64,000 nt of DNA from Parabacteroides acidifaciens (GCF_003363715.1 NZ_QREV01000002.1:1-64000), one strand, 5' to 3'. Shown: positions 45,912-57,600, counted from the stretch's first letter. The notes: generated by a model not told the origin, from the sequence alone. Numbers and translations are program-made.

Positions 45912-45942
45912 TTTGGTATGTAAGAAATAATGCCTAAATTTG
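45912..45942 (+). promoter_or_regulatory. Promoter of the tRNA-tuf operon
   Basis: TTTG (45912-45915), a 19-bp spacer and TAAATTTG (45935-45942) match the Bacteroidetes consensus. The predicted start near 45949 lies inside the left arm of the hpf terminator, so transcripts from this promoter would lack half of the terminator stem. Confidence 0.75.
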
Positions 45943-45979
45943 CAGCCGTTTCGCCTTGGTGACGAAACGGCTGCTTTTT
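45942..45979 (+). terminator. Intrinsic terminator of rpsU-xerC-hpf
   Basis: GCAGCCGTTTCG (45942-45953) pairs perfectly with CGAAACGGCTGC (45963-45974), followed by TTTTT. It ends readthrough from hpf while overlapping the downstream promoter. Confidence 0.88.
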
Positions 45980-45990
45980 GAAGCGGACAT

Positions 45991-46064
45991 GCCTCTTTAG
46001 CTCAGTTGGCCAGAGCACGTGATTTGTAATCTCGGGGTCGTTGGTTCGAATCCGACAAGAGGCT
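45991..46064 (+). tRNA. tRNA-Thr (UGU)
   Basis: A 74-nt cloverleaf. Acceptor arms GCCTCTT and AAGAGGC pair fully, the anticodon loop reads TTTGTAA (TGT), and the T-loop GGTTCGAATCC is canonical. First tRNA of the cluster before tuf. Confidence 0.96.
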
Positions 46065-46077
46065 CAAAAAACATATT

Positions 46078-46160
46078 GGGCAGTTACCAGAGTGGCCAAA
46101 TGGGGCTGACTGTAACTCAGCTGTCTTTCGACTTCGGTGGTTCGAATCCATCACTGCCCA
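46078..46160 (+). tRNA. tRNA-Tyr (GUA)
   Basis: An 83-nt class II tRNA with a long variable arm. Acceptor GGGCAGT pairs with ACTGCCC. The anticodon in CTGTAAC is GTA, and the T-loop is GGTTCGAATCC. Confidence 0.96.
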
Positions 46161-46196
46161 CTTGCTAATTGAAAATGAACAATTGGCAATTAAATT

Positions 46197-46269
46197 GCGG
46201 AAGTAGCTCAGTTGATAGAGCATTAGCCTTCCAAGCTGAGGGTCGCGGGTTTGAGCCCCGTCTTCCGCT
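46197..46269 (+). tRNA. tRNA-Gly (UCC)
   Basis: A 73-nt cloverleaf. Acceptor GCGGAAG pairs with CTTCCGC; the anticodon loop CTTCCAA gives TCC. The T-arm carries GGTTTGAGCCC. The spacer before it holds AATTG-rich DNA similar to the repeat at 38.9 kb. Confidence 0.96.
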
Positions 46270-46279
46270 CTTATTTATT

Positions 46280-46351
<72 letters not shown>

Positions 46352-46405
46352 CAAAAATGATATTTTAGAACATGATCATTAATCAAATAAAGAACAATTA
46401 AAGTT

Positions 46406-47593
46406 ATGGCAAAAGAGAAATTTGACAGATCGAAACCACATGTGAACATTGGTACGATTGGTCACGTTGACCACGGTAAAACAACTTTGACAGCTGCTAT
46501 CACAACAGTATTGGCAAAGAAAGGTCTTTCAGAATTGCGTTCATTCGATTCTATCGACAACGCTCCTGAAGAAAAAGAGAGAGGTATTACAATCAACACT
46601 TCTCACGTAGAGTATTCGACTGCAAACCGTCACTATGCTCACGTAGACTGTCCGGGTCACGCCGACTACGTAAAGAACATGGTAACTGGTGCTGCTCAGA
46701 TGGACGGTGCTATCATCGTAGTTGCTGCTACTGATGGTCCTATGCCTCAGACTCGCGAGCACATCCTGTTGGCTCGTCAGGTAAACGTTCCGAGATTGGT
46801 TGTTTTCATGAACAAATGTGACATGGTAGACGACGAAGAAATGTTGGAACTGGTTGAAATGGAAATGAGAGAATTGCTTTCTTTCTATGATTTCGACGGC
46901 GATAACACTCCGATCATCCGTGGTTCTGCTCTGGGTGCTTTGAACGGTGACGCAAAATGGGAAGAAAAAGTAATGGAGCTGATGGAAGCTGTAGATACTT
47001 GGATTCCGCTGCCTCCGCGTGAAGTTGACAAACCTTTCTTGATGCCGGTTGAAGACGTGTTCTCTATCACAGGTCGTGGTACAGTTGCTACAGGTCGTAT
47101 CGAAACAGGTATCGTAAAAGTTGGTGAAGAAGTTCAGATCATCGGTCTGGGTGCTGACGGCATGAAATCTGTTGTAACAGGTGTTGAAATGTTCCGTAAG
47201 CTGTTGGATCAGGGTGAAGCTGGTGACAACGTAGGTCTGTTGCTGCGTGGTATCGACAAGAACGAAATCAAACGTGGTATGGTAATCTGCCACCCGGGTC
47301 AGGTTAAAGAACACTCTCGCTTCAAAGCTGAGGTTTATATCCTGAAAAAAGAAGAAGGTGGTCGTCACACTCCGTTCCACAACAAATACCGTCCTCAGTT
47401 CTATATCCGTACATTGGACGTTACAGGTGAAATCACTCTTCCGGAAGGAACTGAAATGGTAATGCCTGGTGATAACGTAACAATCGAAGTTGAACTGATC
47501 TACCCGGTAGCTTGTAACGTAGGTCTTCGTTTCGCTATCCGCGAAGGTGGACGTACAGTAGGTGCTGGTCAGATCACAGAATTAGAAAACTAA
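46406..47593 (+). CDS. tuf: Elongation factor Tu
   Basis: A 395-residue translational GTPase that delivers aminoacyl-tRNA to the ribosome. G1 [10 protein letters not shown] (residues 18-27 region), G3 [11 protein letters not shown]4 NKCD and the C-terminal beta-barrel domains ending QITELEN are all present. Codon use is strongly biased, as expected for high expression. It is embedded between tRNA-Thr and tRNA-Trp genes; no separate promoter is visible, so it is likely co-transcribed with the tRNAs. Confidence 0.98.
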   Translation: MAKEKFDRSKPHVNIGTIGHVDHGKTTLTAAITTVLAKKGLSELRSFDSIDNAPEEKERGITINTSHVEYSTANRHYAHVDCPGHADYVKNMVTGAAQMDGAIIVVAATDGPMPQTREHILLARQVNVPRLVVFMNKCDMVDDEEMLELVEMEMRELLSFYDFDGDNTPIIRGSALGALNGDAKWEEKVMELMEAVDTWIPLPPREVDKPFLMPVEDVFSITGRGTVATGRIETGIVKVGEEVQIIGLGADGMKSVVTGVEMFRKLLDQGEAGDNVGLLLRGIDKNEIKRGMVICHPGQVKEHSRFKAEVYILKKEEGGRHTPFHNKYRPQFYIRTLDVTGEITLPEGTEMVMPGDNVTIEVELIYPVACNVGLRFAIREGGRTVGAGQITELEN

Positions 47594-47612
47594 TTCAAAT
47601 ACATACAAAGTG

Positions 47613-47643
47613 TAGCCAGTCTTGTTAAAGGACTGGCTATTTT
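47613..47643 (+). terminator. Terminator-like hairpin after tuf
   Basis: TAGCCAGTC (47613-47621) pairs with GACTGGCTA (47631-47639), followed by TTTT, immediately before tRNA-Trp. It may act as a partial terminator or as a processing signal, because the next genes have no visible promoter of their own. Confidence 0.65.
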
Positions 47644-47716
47644 ACGGAAGTAGCTCAGTCGGTAGAGCACTGGTCTCCAAAACCAGGTGTCGGGAGTTCG
47701 AGCCTCTCCTTCCGTG
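47644..47716 (+). tRNA. tRNA-Trp (CCA)
   Basis: A 73-nt cloverleaf. Acceptor ACGGAAG pairs with CTTCCGT, discriminator G as expected for tRNA-Trp, anticodon CCA in loop CTCCAAA. It sits between tuf and secE. Confidence 0.96.
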
Positions 47717-47735
47717 CTAAAAATCTATAGATTCG

Positions 47736-47930
47736 ATGAAAAAGATAATTACTTATATTAAGGAATCTTATAACGAACTTGTTTATAAAGTTTCTTGGCC
47801 TACGAGAACAGAGCTTTCCAATAGTGCTGTGGTTGTTATGTTTGCTTCCCTTATAATCGCCGCATTAATCTTTGTTATTGATTTAGGCTTTGAAGGCGTG
47901 ATGCGTTTCTTCTACGAGAAAATCTTTTAA
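47736..47930 (+). CDS. secE: Preprotein translocase subunit SecE
   Basis: A 64-residue protein with the SecE signature (YNELVYKVSWPTRTELSNSAVVV) followed by one transmembrane helix (about residues 30-52). It clamps the SecY channel. The single-helix short form is normal outside enterobacteria. It lies 12 bp upstream of nusG, as in most bacteria. Confidence 0.96.
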   Translation: MKKIITYIKESYNELVYKVSWPTRTELSNSAVVVMFASLIIAALIFVIDLGFEGVMRFFYEKIF

Positions 47931-47942
47931 TCAGTTTAGAGT

Positions 47943-48485
47943 ATGTCTGATATTCAAAAGAAATTTTATGTTCTGCGCGCCATTAGTGGCAAGGAGAATA
48001 AAGTCAGAGAATACCTCGAGGCTGAACTGAAGAATACAGATCTGGGTGAATATGTCAACCAGGTGCTGATTCCTACGGAAAAGACTTTCACGGTACGTAA
48101 TGGTAAGAAAGTGATGAAAGAAAGAGCTTACTTGCCGGGTTATGTATTGGTAGAGGCTGCATTGGTCGGAGAAGTTGCTCATCGATTGAGAAACATTCCC
48201 AATGTGATCGGATTTTTAGGTGGATCGGATAATCCCGTTCCCTTGCGTCCGGCAGAAGTAAGCCGTATTTTAGGTACGGTCGACGAACTGCAGGAACAGC
48301 AGGAAGACCTGGACATCCAGTTCTATGTTGGCGAGAATGTGAAAATCACCTTTGGACCGTTCAACGGTTTCACCGGTGTAATCGAAGAGGTCAATGCCGA
48401 GAAAAAGAAACTCAAAGTGATGGTTAAGGTCTTCGGACGTAAGACACCGCTTGAGTTGGGTTATATGCAAGTAGAGAAAGAATAA
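47943..48485 (+). CDS. nusG: Transcription termination/antitermination factor NusG
   Basis: A 180-residue protein. It has an N-terminal NGN domain (FYVLRAISGKENKVREYLE, and AYLPGYVLVEA) that binds RNA polymerase, and a C-terminal KOW domain (GENVKITFGPFNGFTGVIEEV, from about residue 128). It links transcription to translation or Rho. Position between secE and rplK is conserved. Confidence 0.96.
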   Translation: MSDIQKKFYVLRAISGKENKVREYLEAELKNTDLGEYVNQVLIPTEKTFTVRNGKKVMKERAYLPGYVLVEAALVGEVAHRLRNIPNVIGFLGGSDNPVPLRPAEVSRILGTVDELQEQQEDLDIQFYVGENVKITFGPFNGFTGVIEEVNAEKKKLKVMVKVFGRKTPLELGYMQVEKE

Positions 48486-48556
48486 GTACTCTTGTTACGA
48501 AAAGTACTCCTTTCTTAAAGTTATCGATGTTATATATCTAAAAAATTTTAGAAACA

Positions 48557-49000
48557 ATGGCTAAAGAAGTTGCTGGACAAATCAAATTGCAGATTAAAGG
48601 AGGAGCAGCAAACCCTTCTCCCCCAGTAGGACCTGCTTTAGGTTCTAAGGGTATTAATATTATGGAGTTTTGCAAGCAATTTAATGCCAGAACCCAAGAC
48701 AAGGCTGGTAAGGTTTTACCTGTGGTAATTACTTACTATGCTGATAAGTCTTTCGACTTTGTTGTGAAAACACCTCCTGTTGCTATCCAATTACTGGAAG
48801 CTTCCAAACAGAAAGGTGGTTCTGCTGAGCCGAATCGTAAGAAGATTGCAGAAATCTCTTGGGATCAGGTAAAAACTATTGCAGAAGACAAGTTAGTCGA
48901 TCTGAACTGCTTCACTGTTGAGTCAGCTATGAAAATGGTTGCCGGAACAGCAAGAAGTATGGGTATCACTGTTAAAGGGACATTCCCGGGTAATAATTAA
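48557..49000 (+). CDS. rplK: 50S ribosomal protein L11
   Basis: A 147-residue protein that shapes the GTPase-associated centre with 23S rRNA. Typical stretches: [20 protein letters not shown] near the start and [12 protein letters not shown] near the end. It lies 71 bp after nusG and 15 bp before rplA. Confidence 0.97.
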   Translation: MAKEVAGQIKLQIKGGAANPSPPVGPALGSKGINIMEFCKQFNARTQDKAGKVLPVVITYYADKSFDFVVKTPPVAIQLLEASKQKGGSAEPNRKKIAEISWDQVKTIAEDKLVDLNCFTVESAMKMVAGTARSMGITVKGTFPGNN

Positions 49001-49015
49001 TAAACTTCAATTGAG

Positions 49016-49714
49016 ATGAGTAAACTTACAAAGAATCAAAAGTTGGCTTTGGGCAAGATTGAAGCTGGGAAAGCATACACATTGAAAGAAGCTTCAGCTT
49101 TAGTAAAGGAAATTACTACTACTAAGTTTGATGCATCCGTAGATGTTGATGTCCGTTTAGGTGTTGACCCTCGTAAAGCTAACCAAATGGTAAGAGGCGT
49201 GGTTTCACTGCCTCACGGAACTGGTAAGCAAGTTCGGGTTCTCGCATTATGTACACCAGACAAGGAAGCTGAAGCAACTGCTGCTGGAGCTGACTATGTA
49301 GGATTGGATGAGTATATTGAAAAGATTAAAGGCGGTTGGACTGATATTGACGTAATTATCACGATGCCTTCTATCATGGGTAAAATCGGTGCTCTGGGTA
49401 GAGTATTAGGCCCGCGTGGTTTGATGCCTAACCCGAAGAGTGGTACGGTTACCAATGAGATCGGCAACGCTGTGAAAGAAGTTAAGCAAGGTAAGATCGA
49501 CTTTAAGGTAGACAAATCCGGTATCGTTCACACTTCAATCGGTAAGGTTTCTTTTAACCCCGATCAGATCCGTGACAATGCTAAGGAATTTATTTCAACT
49601 CTTCTGAAGTTGAAACCGTCTGCAGCTAAAGGTACATATATAAAGAGCATTTATCTTTCAAGTACAATGAGTGCGGGTATTAAAATAGACCCCAAATCAG
49701 TTGAAGAAAACTAA
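49016..49714 (+). CDS. rplA: 50S ribosomal protein L1
   Basis: A 232-residue L1-stalk protein. The conserved [16 protein letters not shown] segment (about residues 129-144) is present, and the length is standard. In other bacteria L1 represses its own operon by binding the rplK leader; I did not identify such a site. rplJ follows after 16 bp. Confidence 0.97.
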   Translation: MSKLTKNQKLALGKIEAGKAYTLKEASALVKEITTTKFDASVDVDVRLGVDPRKANQMVRGVVSLPHGTGKQVRVLALCTPDKEAEATAAGADYVGLDEYIEKIKGGWTDIDVIITMPSIMGKIGALGRVLGPRGLMPNPKSGTVTNEIGNAVKEVKQGKIDFKVDKSGIVHTSIGKVSFNPDQIRDNAKEFISTLLKLKPSAAKGTYIKSIYLSSTMSAGIKIDPKSVEEN

Positions 49715-49730
49715 TTAAAATTATTGGACA

Positions 49731-50261
49731 ATGAAAAAGGAAGATAAGAGCTTAGTCATAGATCAACTGACTGAAATCGTAAAGGAATATCCTAATTTCT
49801 ATTTGACTGATATCGAAGCATTGAATGCTGAGAAAACAAGCAAATTGAGACGGGAATGTTTCAAGAATGAGATCAAGTTGGTTGTTGTAAAGAATAACTT
49901 GCTTAAGAAAGCATTGGAAAATGTAGGTGGTGATTTTTCTCCTCTGCATGTTGCAATGAAAGGCAATACAGCTGTGATGTTCTCACAGACTGCTAACGCA
50001 CCTGCTCGTCTGATTAAGAGTTTTACCAAGGATGCTAAGAAAGATACTGTTGCTAAACCGGAATTGAAAGCTGCCTATGTACAGGAAAGCTTCTATGTCG
50101 GAGCAGAGAACCTCGAAGCACTGGTAAATATCAAGAGCAAAAACGAACTTATCGGAGATGTTATCATGCTGTTGCAATCTCCGGCGAAGAATGTTATCTC
50201 TGCTCTTCAGTCATCAGGACAAACTATCCATGGTCTGTTGAAGACTCTGGAAGAAAGATAA
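49731..50261 (+). CDS. rplJ: 50S ribosomal protein L10
   Basis: A 176-residue stalk-base protein. It has the N-terminal rRNA-binding part (LTEIVKEYPNFYLTDI, KNNLLKKALENVG) and a C-terminal helix for L7/L12 dimers. The gap to rplA is only 16 bp, so the L10-binding leader known from E. coli cannot lie directly before it. Confidence 0.96.
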   Translation: MKKEDKSLVIDQLTEIVKEYPNFYLTDIEALNAEKTSKLRRECFKNEIKLVVVKNNLLKKALENVGGDFSPLHVAMKGNTAVMFSQTANAPARLIKSFTKDAKKDTVAKPELKAAYVQESFYVGAENLEALVNIKSKNELIGDVIMLLQSPAKNVISALQSSGQTIHGLLKTLEER

Positions 50262-50306
50262 TTTTTTTAATTTACACAGATAAACAAACATTTAAATCAT
50301 ACAAAA

Positions 50307-50684
50307 ATGGCAGATTTGAAAGCTTTTGCAGAACAATTAGTAAACCTGACCGTAAAAGAAGTTAGCGAACTGGCTACAATCCTGAAAGAAGAATATGGTA
50401 TCGAACCTGCAGCTGCAGCTGTTGCTGTTGCTGGTCCTGCTGCTGGCGGCGCTGCTGCTGCAGAAGAAGAAAAGACTTCTTTTGACGTAGTATTGAAAGC
50501 AGCTGGTGCAAACAAGCTGGCTATCGTTAAGTTGGTAAAAGAATTAACAGGTCTTGGTTTGAAAGAAGCTAAAGATATGGTAGATGGTGCTCCCAGCGCT
50601 ATCAAAGAAGGAATCGCTAAAGCTGATGCTGAAGCATTGAAGAAACAGTTGGAAGAAGCTGGAGCTGAAGTTGAGCTTAAATAG
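50307..50684 (+). CDS. rplL: 50S ribosomal protein L7/L12
   Basis: A 125-residue acidic stalk protein: N-terminal dimerisation helices, an Ala/Gly-rich hinge (about residues 36-52) and the C-terminal factor-binding domain ([26 protein letters not shown]). It ends 28 bp before a strong terminator-like hairpin that precedes rpoB. Confidence 0.97.
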   Translation: MADLKAFAEQLVNLTVKEVSELATILKEEYGIEPAAAAVAVAGPAAGGAAAAEEEKTSFDVVLKAAGANKLAIVKLVKELTGLGLKEAKDMVDGAPSAIKEGIAKADAEALKKQLEEAGAEVELK

Positions 50685-50712
50685 TATTTATAACCTGGTA
50701 ATCAGGTGATTT

Positions 50713-50751
50713 GGTTAAGAGTCTCCCTCCAAGGAGATTCTTAACCTTTTT
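50713..50751 (+). terminator. Attenuator-type terminator between rplL and rpoB
   Basis: A 14-bp stem pairs 50713-50726 with 50733-50746 (GGTTAAGAGTCTCC with its complement, one G-T wobble, loop CTCCAA) and is followed by TTTTT. No promoter is visible between it and rpoB, so it must be read through partially. Confidence 0.8.
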
Positions 50752-50791
50752 GTGTCTATAATTTCAATAAGTTCAATAAATTCCTTACTAG

Positions 50792-53700
50792 ATGTCTTCA
50801 ACAGCTGAAAACCAAAGAGTTAATTTTGCTTCGATTAAAAATCAGTTCCCATATCCGGACTTTCTCGAAGTACAATTGAAGTCATTTCAAGACTTTCTTC
50901 AACTTGACACACCTCCCGAAAAGAGAAAAAAGGAGGGATTGTATAAGGTATTTGCTGAGAATTTTCCGATAGCAGATACTCGTAACAATTTTGTGTTGGA
51001 GTTCTTAGATTACTATATTGATCCGCCCCGTTACACAATCGATGAGTGTATCGCTCGCGGGTTAACCTATAGTGTGCCTTTAAAAGCGAAGTTAAAACTG
51101 TATTGTACAGACCCTGATCACGAGGATTTCGATACCGTGATACAGGATGTGTATCTGGGCCCGATTCCGTATATGACGGAGAGAGGTACTTTCGTGATAA
51201 ATGGTGCAGAGCGTGTTGTGGTTTCACAATTACACCGTTCACCCGGTGTGTTCTTCGGACAGAGTACACACGCTAATGGTACAAAGTTGTATTCAGCACG
51301 TATCATTCCTTTTAAAGGTTCCTGGATCGAATTCGCAACAGACATCAACAATGTGATGTATGCGTATATCGACCGTAAAAAGAAATTGCCTGTAACAACC
51401 CTTTTAAGAGCTATTGGTTTTGAAAGCGATAAAGACATTCTCGAAATCTTTAATCTGGCGGAAGAAGTAAAAGTTTCAAAGACGAACCTGAAGAAACTGA
51501 TCGGCCGTAAGCTGGCTGCCCGTGTATTGAAGACTTGGGTGGAAGATTTCGTAGATGAAGATACCGGTGAGGTTGTTTCTATTGAACGTAATGACGTTAT
51601 CATCGACCGTGAGTCGGTTCTTGATAGCGACAACATAGAGGCTATCCTGGAGTCTGGTACGCAGAACATTCTGTTGCATCGCGAAGACCAGAATCTATCG
51701 GATTATGCCATCATCTATAATACGCTCCAGAAAGACCCCAGTAACTCTGAAAAGGAAGCTGTCCTGTATATTTACCGTCAGTTGCGTAATGCAGAACCTG
51801 CAGATGAAGCAAGTGCCCGTGAAGTTATTCAGAACCTGTTCTTCTCTGAAAAGCGTTATGACTTAGGTGAAGTAGGCCGTTACAGAATTAATAAGAAGTT
51901 GAACCTTACTACCAGCGATGATATTAAGGTTTTGACGAAAGAAGATATAATCGAGATCATCAAGTATCTGATCGAGTTGATCAACTCGAAGGCGATTGTT
52001 GATGATATCGACCACTTGAGCAACCGTCGTGTGCGTACAGTTGGCGAGCAGCTGTATAACCAGTTCGGTATTGGTCTGGCCCGTATGTCCCGTACGGTTC
52101 GTGAACGTATGAACGTTCGCGATAATGAAGTGTTTACCCCGATCGATTTGATTAACGCGAAGACAATTTCTTCTGTTGTCAACTCTTTCTTCGGTACGAA
52201 TGCTTTGTCGCAGTTTATGGACCAGACAAACCCGCTGGCTGAGATTACGCATAAACGTCGTTTGTCTGCCCTGGGACCGGGCGGTCTGTCTCGTGAACGT
52301 GCCGGATTTGAGGTCCGTGACGTACACTATACGCACTATGGCCGTCTTTGTCCTATTGAAACTCCTGAAGGTCCGAACATCGGTTTGATCTCATCCCTTT
52401 GTGTGTATGCAAAGATCAATGATCTGGGCTTTATCTCTACTCCGTATCGTAAGGTGGTGGATGGTAAAGTTGACTTCTCTGACGAAGGTTTGCAATATTA
52501 CACGGCGGAGGAAGAGGAAGAATTGACCATCGCACAGGGTAATGCCCCTTTGAATGATGATGGCAAGTTTATACTTGATAGGGTGAAAGCTCGTTTTGAA
52601 GCGGACTTCCCTGTTGTACCGCCTTCTGAAATTGACTTGATGGACGTTGCTCCGCAGCAGATTGCTTCTATTGCGGCCTCTTTGATTCCGTTCTTGGAAC
52701 ATGACGATGCCAACCGTGCATTGATGGGATCTAACATGATGCGCCAGGCAGTTCCTTTGTTGCGTACGGATGCTCCGATCGTGGGTACCGGTATCGAGGC
52801 ACAGGTTGCACGCGATTCACGTACACAGATCATGGCTGAACGCGAAGGTGAAGTCGTATTTGTGGATGCTACTTGCATCAAGATCAAATATGATCGTACG
52901 GAAGACGAAGAATTCGTAAGTTTCGAAGATTCAATTAAGACATATACGATTCCGAAATGGCGTAAGACGAACCAGAGTACGACTGTCGATTTGCGTCCGA
53001 TCTGCCATCGTGGCCAGCGTGTGAAAGCCGGTGATATTTTGACGGAGGGCTATTCTACCCAGAATGGTGAATTGGCACTGGGACGTAATGTGAAAGTGGC
53101 CTATATGCCTTGGAAGGGATACAATTATGAGGATGCTATCGTTCTGAACGAACGTATGGTTCGTGAGGACTTCTTTACTTCAGTTCACGTTGACGAATAT
53201 ATTTTGGAAGTCCGTGAAACGAAACGTGGTATGGAAGAGTTGACATCCGATATTCCTAATGTCAGCGAAGAAGCGACCAAGGATTTGGACGAGAGAGGTA
53301 TTGTCCGTGTAGGTGCCCGCATTGAACCGGGTGATATCCTGATCGGTAAGATTACTCCGAAAGGGGAATCGGATCCTTCTCCGGAAGAAAAACTGCTTCG
53401 TGCGATCTTCGGCGATAAGGCCGGTGATGTGAAGGATGCTTCTTTGAAGGCGACTCCGTCTTTGCGTGGTGTGGTTATCGAAACTGCTTTATTCTCGAAA
53501 GCTGTTAAAAAGCGTAAGTCCAGACTGACTGATAAGGCTATTCTGCCGAAGCTGGATGAGGAATACGAAATGAAGATGGCCGACCTGAAGAATCTGTTGG
53601 TCGACAAATTGTTGGTTTTGACCACTGGTAAGGTTTCTCAGGGTGTAAAAGACTATATGAATACAGAGATCATTGCGAAAGGAGCGAAATTCTCTCGTAA

Positions 53701-54604
53701 GGCTCTGGAAGATTTGGATTACAATGCTGTTCAGGTAAGTAAATGGACTGCTGATGCAGATAAGAACGAACTTATCAAGCAGGTGATCCTGAACTATCTG
53801 AAGAAATATAAAGAACTGGATGCCGAGTTGAGACGTAAGAAATTCGATCTTACGATCGGTGATGAACTGCCGACAGGTATTGTTCAGATGGCGAAGGTTT
53901 ACATTGCAAAGAAACGTAAGATCCAGGTTGGTGATAAGATGGCCGGTCGCCATGGTAACAAGGGTATTGTTTCCAAGATCGTTCGTCAGGAGGATATGCC
54001 GTTCCTGGAAGACGGAACTCCGGTTGATATTTGTTTGAACCCGCTGGGTGTGCCTTCCCGTATGAACTTGGGACAGATCTTTGAAGCTGTGTTAGGTTGG
54101 GCCGGTCGCTCGATGGGTGTGAAGTTTGCTACTCCGATTTTCGATGGTGCGACTTTGGATGACATGAACGAATGGACGGATAAAGCCGGTGTGCCCCGCT
54201 ATGGTAAAACTTACCTGTATGATGGTGGAACCGGTGAACGTTTTGACCAGCCGGCTACGGTAGGTGTTACGTACTTCCTGAAATTGGGTCACATGGTTGA
54301 TGATAAGATGCACGCCCGTTCTATCGGTCCGTACTCTCTTATTACTCAACAGCCTCTGGGTGGTAAGGCACAGTTTGGTGGTCAGCGTTTCGGAGAAATG
54401 GAAGTTTGGGCACTGGAAGCTTTCGGTGCTGCACATGTTCTTCAGGAAATCCTTACAATCAAGTCTGATGACGTTGTCGGACGTTCCAAAGCTTATGAAG
54501 CAATCGTGAAAGGTGATCCGATGCCACAACCGGGTATCCCTGAATCTCTGAACGTATTGCTGCACGAACTGAGAGGTCTTGGTTTAAGCTTCACTCTGGA
54601 TTAA
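50792..54604 (+). CDS. rpoB: DNA-directed RNA polymerase subunit beta
   Basis: A 1270-residue subunit. The rifampicin-binding region is wild-type-like: [19 protein letters not shown] followed by [18 protein letters not shown], so no classical resistance substitution is seen at the Asp516, His526 or Ser531 equivalents. Other landmarks are [20 protein letters not shown] and the C-terminal [16 protein letters not shown]. It forms one transcription unit with rpoC. Confidence 0.98.
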   Translation: MSSTAENQRVNFASIKNQFPYPDFLEVQLKSFQDFLQLDTPPEKRKKEGLYKVFAENFPIADTRNNFVLEFLDYYIDPPRYTIDECIARGLTYSVPLKAKLKLYCTDPDHEDFDTVIQDVYLGPIPYMTERGTFVINGAERVVVSQLHRSPGVFFGQSTHANGTKLYSARIIPFKGSWIEFATDINNVMYAYIDRKKKLPVTTLLRAIGFESDKDILEIFNLAEEVKVSKTNLKKLIGRKLAARVLKTWVEDFVDEDTGEVVSIERNDVIIDRESVLDSDNIEAILESGTQNILLHREDQNLSDYAIIYNTLQKDPSNSEKEAVLYIYRQLRNAEPADEASAREVIQNLFFSEKRYDLGEVGRYRINKKLNLTTSDDIKVLTKEDIIEIIKYLIELINSKAIVDDIDHLSNRRVRTVGEQLYNQFGIGLARMSRTVRERMNVRDNEVFTPIDLINAKTISSVVNSFFGTNALSQFMDQTNPLAEITHKRRLSALGPGGLSRERAGFEVRDVHYTHYGRLCPIETPEGPNIGLISSLCVYAKINDLGFISTPYRKVVDGKVDFSDEGLQYYTAEEEEELTIAQGNAPLNDDGKFILDRVKARFEADFPVVPPSEIDLMDVAPQQIASIAASLIPFLEHDDANRALMGSNMMRQAVPLLRTDAPIVGTGIEAQVARDSRTQIMAEREGEVVFVDATCIKIKYDRTEDEEFVSFEDSIKTYTIPKWRKTNQSTTVDLRPICHRGQRVKAGDILTEGYSTQNGELALGRNVKVAYMPWKGYNYEDAIVLNERMVREDFFTSVHVDEYILEVRETKRGMEELTSDIPNVSEEATKDLDERGIVRVGARIEPGDILIGKITPKGESDPSPEEKLLRAIFGDKAGDVKDASLKATPSLRGVVIETALFSKAVKKRKSRLTDKAILPKLDEEYEMKMADLKNLLVDKLLVLTTGKVSQGVKDYMNTEIIAKGAKFSRKALEDLDYNAVQVSKWTADADKNELIKQVILNYLKKYKELDAELRRKKFDLTIGDELPTGIVQMAKVYIAKKRKIQVGDKMAGRHGNKGIVSKIVRQEDMPFLEDGTPVDICLNPLGVPSRMNLGQIFEAVLGWAGRSMGVKFATPIFDGATLDDMNEWTDKAGVPRYGKTYLYDGGTGERFDQPATVGVTYFLKLGHMVDDKMHARSIGPYSLITQQPLGGKAQFGGQRFGEMEVWALEAFGAAHVLQEILTIKSDDVVGRSKAYEAIVKGDPMPQPGIPESLNVLLHELRGLGLSFTLD

Positions 54605-54619
54605 TTCAAAAAACAATAT

Positions 54620-54647
54620 AAGTAGATGGGCTTCGGCTCATCTGCTT
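54620..54647 (+). promoter_or_regulatory. UUCG-capped hairpin between rpoB and rpoC
   Basis: A 12-bp stem (54620-54631 with 54636-54647) is closed by the very stable C(UUCG)G tetraloop. No T-run follows, so it is unlikely to terminate. It may be a processing or stability element of the rpoBC mRNA. Confidence 0.6.
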
Positions 54648-54678
54648 ACTCATTGATAACTCTTTATAAATAAAAAAT

Positions 54679-57600
54679 ATGGCCTTTAGAAAAGAAAACA
54701 AGATAAAGAGTAACTTTTCAAAAATAACCATCGGTCTGGCTTCCCCTGAAGAAATTCTTGAAAACTCCAGTGGTGAAGTTTTGAAACCGGAAACGATTAA
54801 CTATCGTACGTACAAACCTGAGCGTGACGGTCTTTTTTGCGAGCGTATTTTCGGTCCGATCAAGGATTACGAATGTCATTGCGGAAAATACAAGCGTATC
54901 CGTTACAAAGGGATTGTCTGCGATCGTTGCGGGGTGGAAGTTACAGAGAAAAAAGTGCGTCGCGAACGTATGGGACACATCCATCTGGTAGTTCCCGTCG
55001 CTCATATCTGGTATTTCCGTTCCCTGCCCAATAAAATCGGTTACTTGTTAGGCTTGCCGACCAAGAAGCTGGATTCTATTATTTATTACGAACGTTATGT
55101 GGTGATTCAGCCGGGGTGTGTAGACACTGTTGCTGAATTGGACTTGCTTTCGGAAGAAGAATATCTGCAGATCCTGGACAACCTGCCAAAGGAAAACCAG
55201 ATGCTGGAAGATACGGATCCCAATAAGTTTATCGCAAAGATCGGTGCCGAAGCAATCTATGATTTGCTGGCTCGTCTGGATTTGGATTCTTTGTCTTACG
55301 AACTGCGTCACCGTGCAAGTACGGACGGTTCACAGCAGCGTAAGAACGAAGCGTTGAAACGTTTGCAGGTCGTTGAATCTTTCCGTGCTTCCAGAGGCCG
55401 TAACAAACCGGAATGGATGATCGTGAAGGTGGTGCCGGTTATTCCGCCCGAACTGCGTCCGTTGGTTCCGTTGGATGGTGGACGTTTTGCCACTTCCGAT
55501 TTGAACGATTTGTATCGTCGTGTTATCATCCGTAACAATCGTTTGAAACGATTGATCGATATCAAGGCTCCCGAAGTGATTTTGCGTAATGAAAAACGTA
55601 TGCTTCAGGAAGCTGTGGACTCACTGTTTGACAACTCTCGTAAGTCGAGTGCCGTTAAGACAGATGCCAACCGTCCGCTGAAGTCTCTCTCTGACAGTTT
55701 GAAAGGTAAACAAGGTCGTTTCCGTCAGAACTTGTTGGGTAAACGTGTGGACTATTCAGCTCGTTCGGTTATCGTCGTAGGTCCTGAATTGAAGATGCAT
55801 GAATGTGGTCTGCCGAAGAATATGGCAGCTGAACTTTATAAACCTTTCGTAATCCGTAAATTGATCGAACGCGGTATCGTGAAGACGGTTAAATCTGCAA
55901 AGAAAATCGTGGATCGTAAAGAACCGGTTGTTTGGGATATTCTGGAATATGTTATGAAAGGTCATCCTGTATTGCTGAACCGTGCACCGACATTGCACCG
56001 TTTGGGTATTCAGGCATTCCAGCCGAAGCTGATCGAAGGAAAGGCTATTCAGCTGCACCCGTTGGCATGTACGGCTTTCAACGCCGACTTCGATGGTGAC
56101 CAGATGGCTGTTCACTTGCCTTTAGGAAACGAAGCCGTATTGGAAGCACAGATGTTGATGCTGGCTTCCCATAACATTCTGAACCCGGCAAACGGTGCGC
56201 CTATTACCGTTCCTTCCCAGGATATGGTATTGGGTCTGTACTACATCACGAAGATGCGCAAGGGGGCACAAGGCGAAGGTTTGGTATTCTATGGACCGGA
56301 AGAAGCAACGATTGCATATAATGAGAAGAAGGTGGATATCCACGCTCCGATCAAAGTATATGTGAACGATATCGACAAGGATGGCAATCCGGTTAAGAAA
56401 ATGATCGAAACTTCTGTCGGCCGTTTGATGGTTAATGAATTCGTTCCGGAAGAAGTAGGTTATATCAATGAAGTATTGGGTAAAAAAGCACTGCGCGATA
56501 TCATCGGTAAGGTGATTAAGGTTTGTGGTGTTGCCCGTACGGCTCAGTTCTTGGACGATATCAAGAATTTGGGTTATTACATGGCCTTTAAGGGTGGTCT
56601 GTCCTTCAACTTGGCCGACGTTCTGATCCCGCCTCAGAAAGAGGAATTGGTGAAAGAAGGTTATGACGAAGTTGAGCAGATTATGAACAACTACAATATG
56701 GGGTTCATCACCAACAACGAACGTTACAATCAGATTATCGATACATGGACACATGTCAACAGCAAGCTGTCTGATACATTGATGAAGCAGTTGACGGCTG
56801 ATAACGACGGTTTCAACTCTATCTATATGATGATGGATTCTGGAGCCCGTGGTTCTAAGGAACAGATTCGTCAGTTGTCCGGTATGCGTGGTTTGATGGC
56901 AAAACCGCAGAAGAGTGGCGCGGAAGGCGGTCAGATCATTGAAAACCCGATCCTTTCAAACTTTAAGGAAGGTTTGTCTGTGTTGGAGTACTTTATTTCA
57001 ACTCACGGTGCTCGTAAAGGTTTGGCCGATACGGCTTTGAAGACTGCCGATGCCGGTTATCTGACTCGTCGTCTGGTTGACGTTTCGCACGATGTGATCA
57101 TCAACGAAGAAGACTGTGGTACGTTGCGTGGCTTGATCTGTACGGAATTAAAGAATAATGATGAAGTGATCGCAAGTTTGGGAGAACGTATCCTGGGACG
57201 TGTGTCGGTTCATGATGTCATTCATCCGTTGACAGGCGAAGTTATTGTCCGTGCTGGTGAGGAAATCCGTGAAGATGCAGCCAAGAAGATCGAAGATTCT
57301 CCGATCGAAAGCGTTGAAATCCGTTCTGTATTGACTTGTGAATCCAAGAAAGGTGTTTGTGCAAAATGTTATGGCCGTAACCTGGCAACGAACCAGATGG
57401 TTCAGAAAGGTGAGGTTGTCGGCGTTATTGCTGCACAGTCAATCGGTGAACCGGGTACTCAGTTGACATTGCGTACATTCCACGTCGGTGGTATCGCTTC
57501 TAACGTCGCTACAGAAAACAGCATTACTTCTAAATATGACGGTGTTCTGGAAATCGAAGAGCTTCGTGCCGTAGACAGTGAAGAGGGAGGCAAGAAATGT

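Noticed and set aside
52180-52400. Rifampicin-resistance substitution in rpoB
   Set aside because: The region around the Asp516, His526 and Ser531 equivalents reads as wild type.
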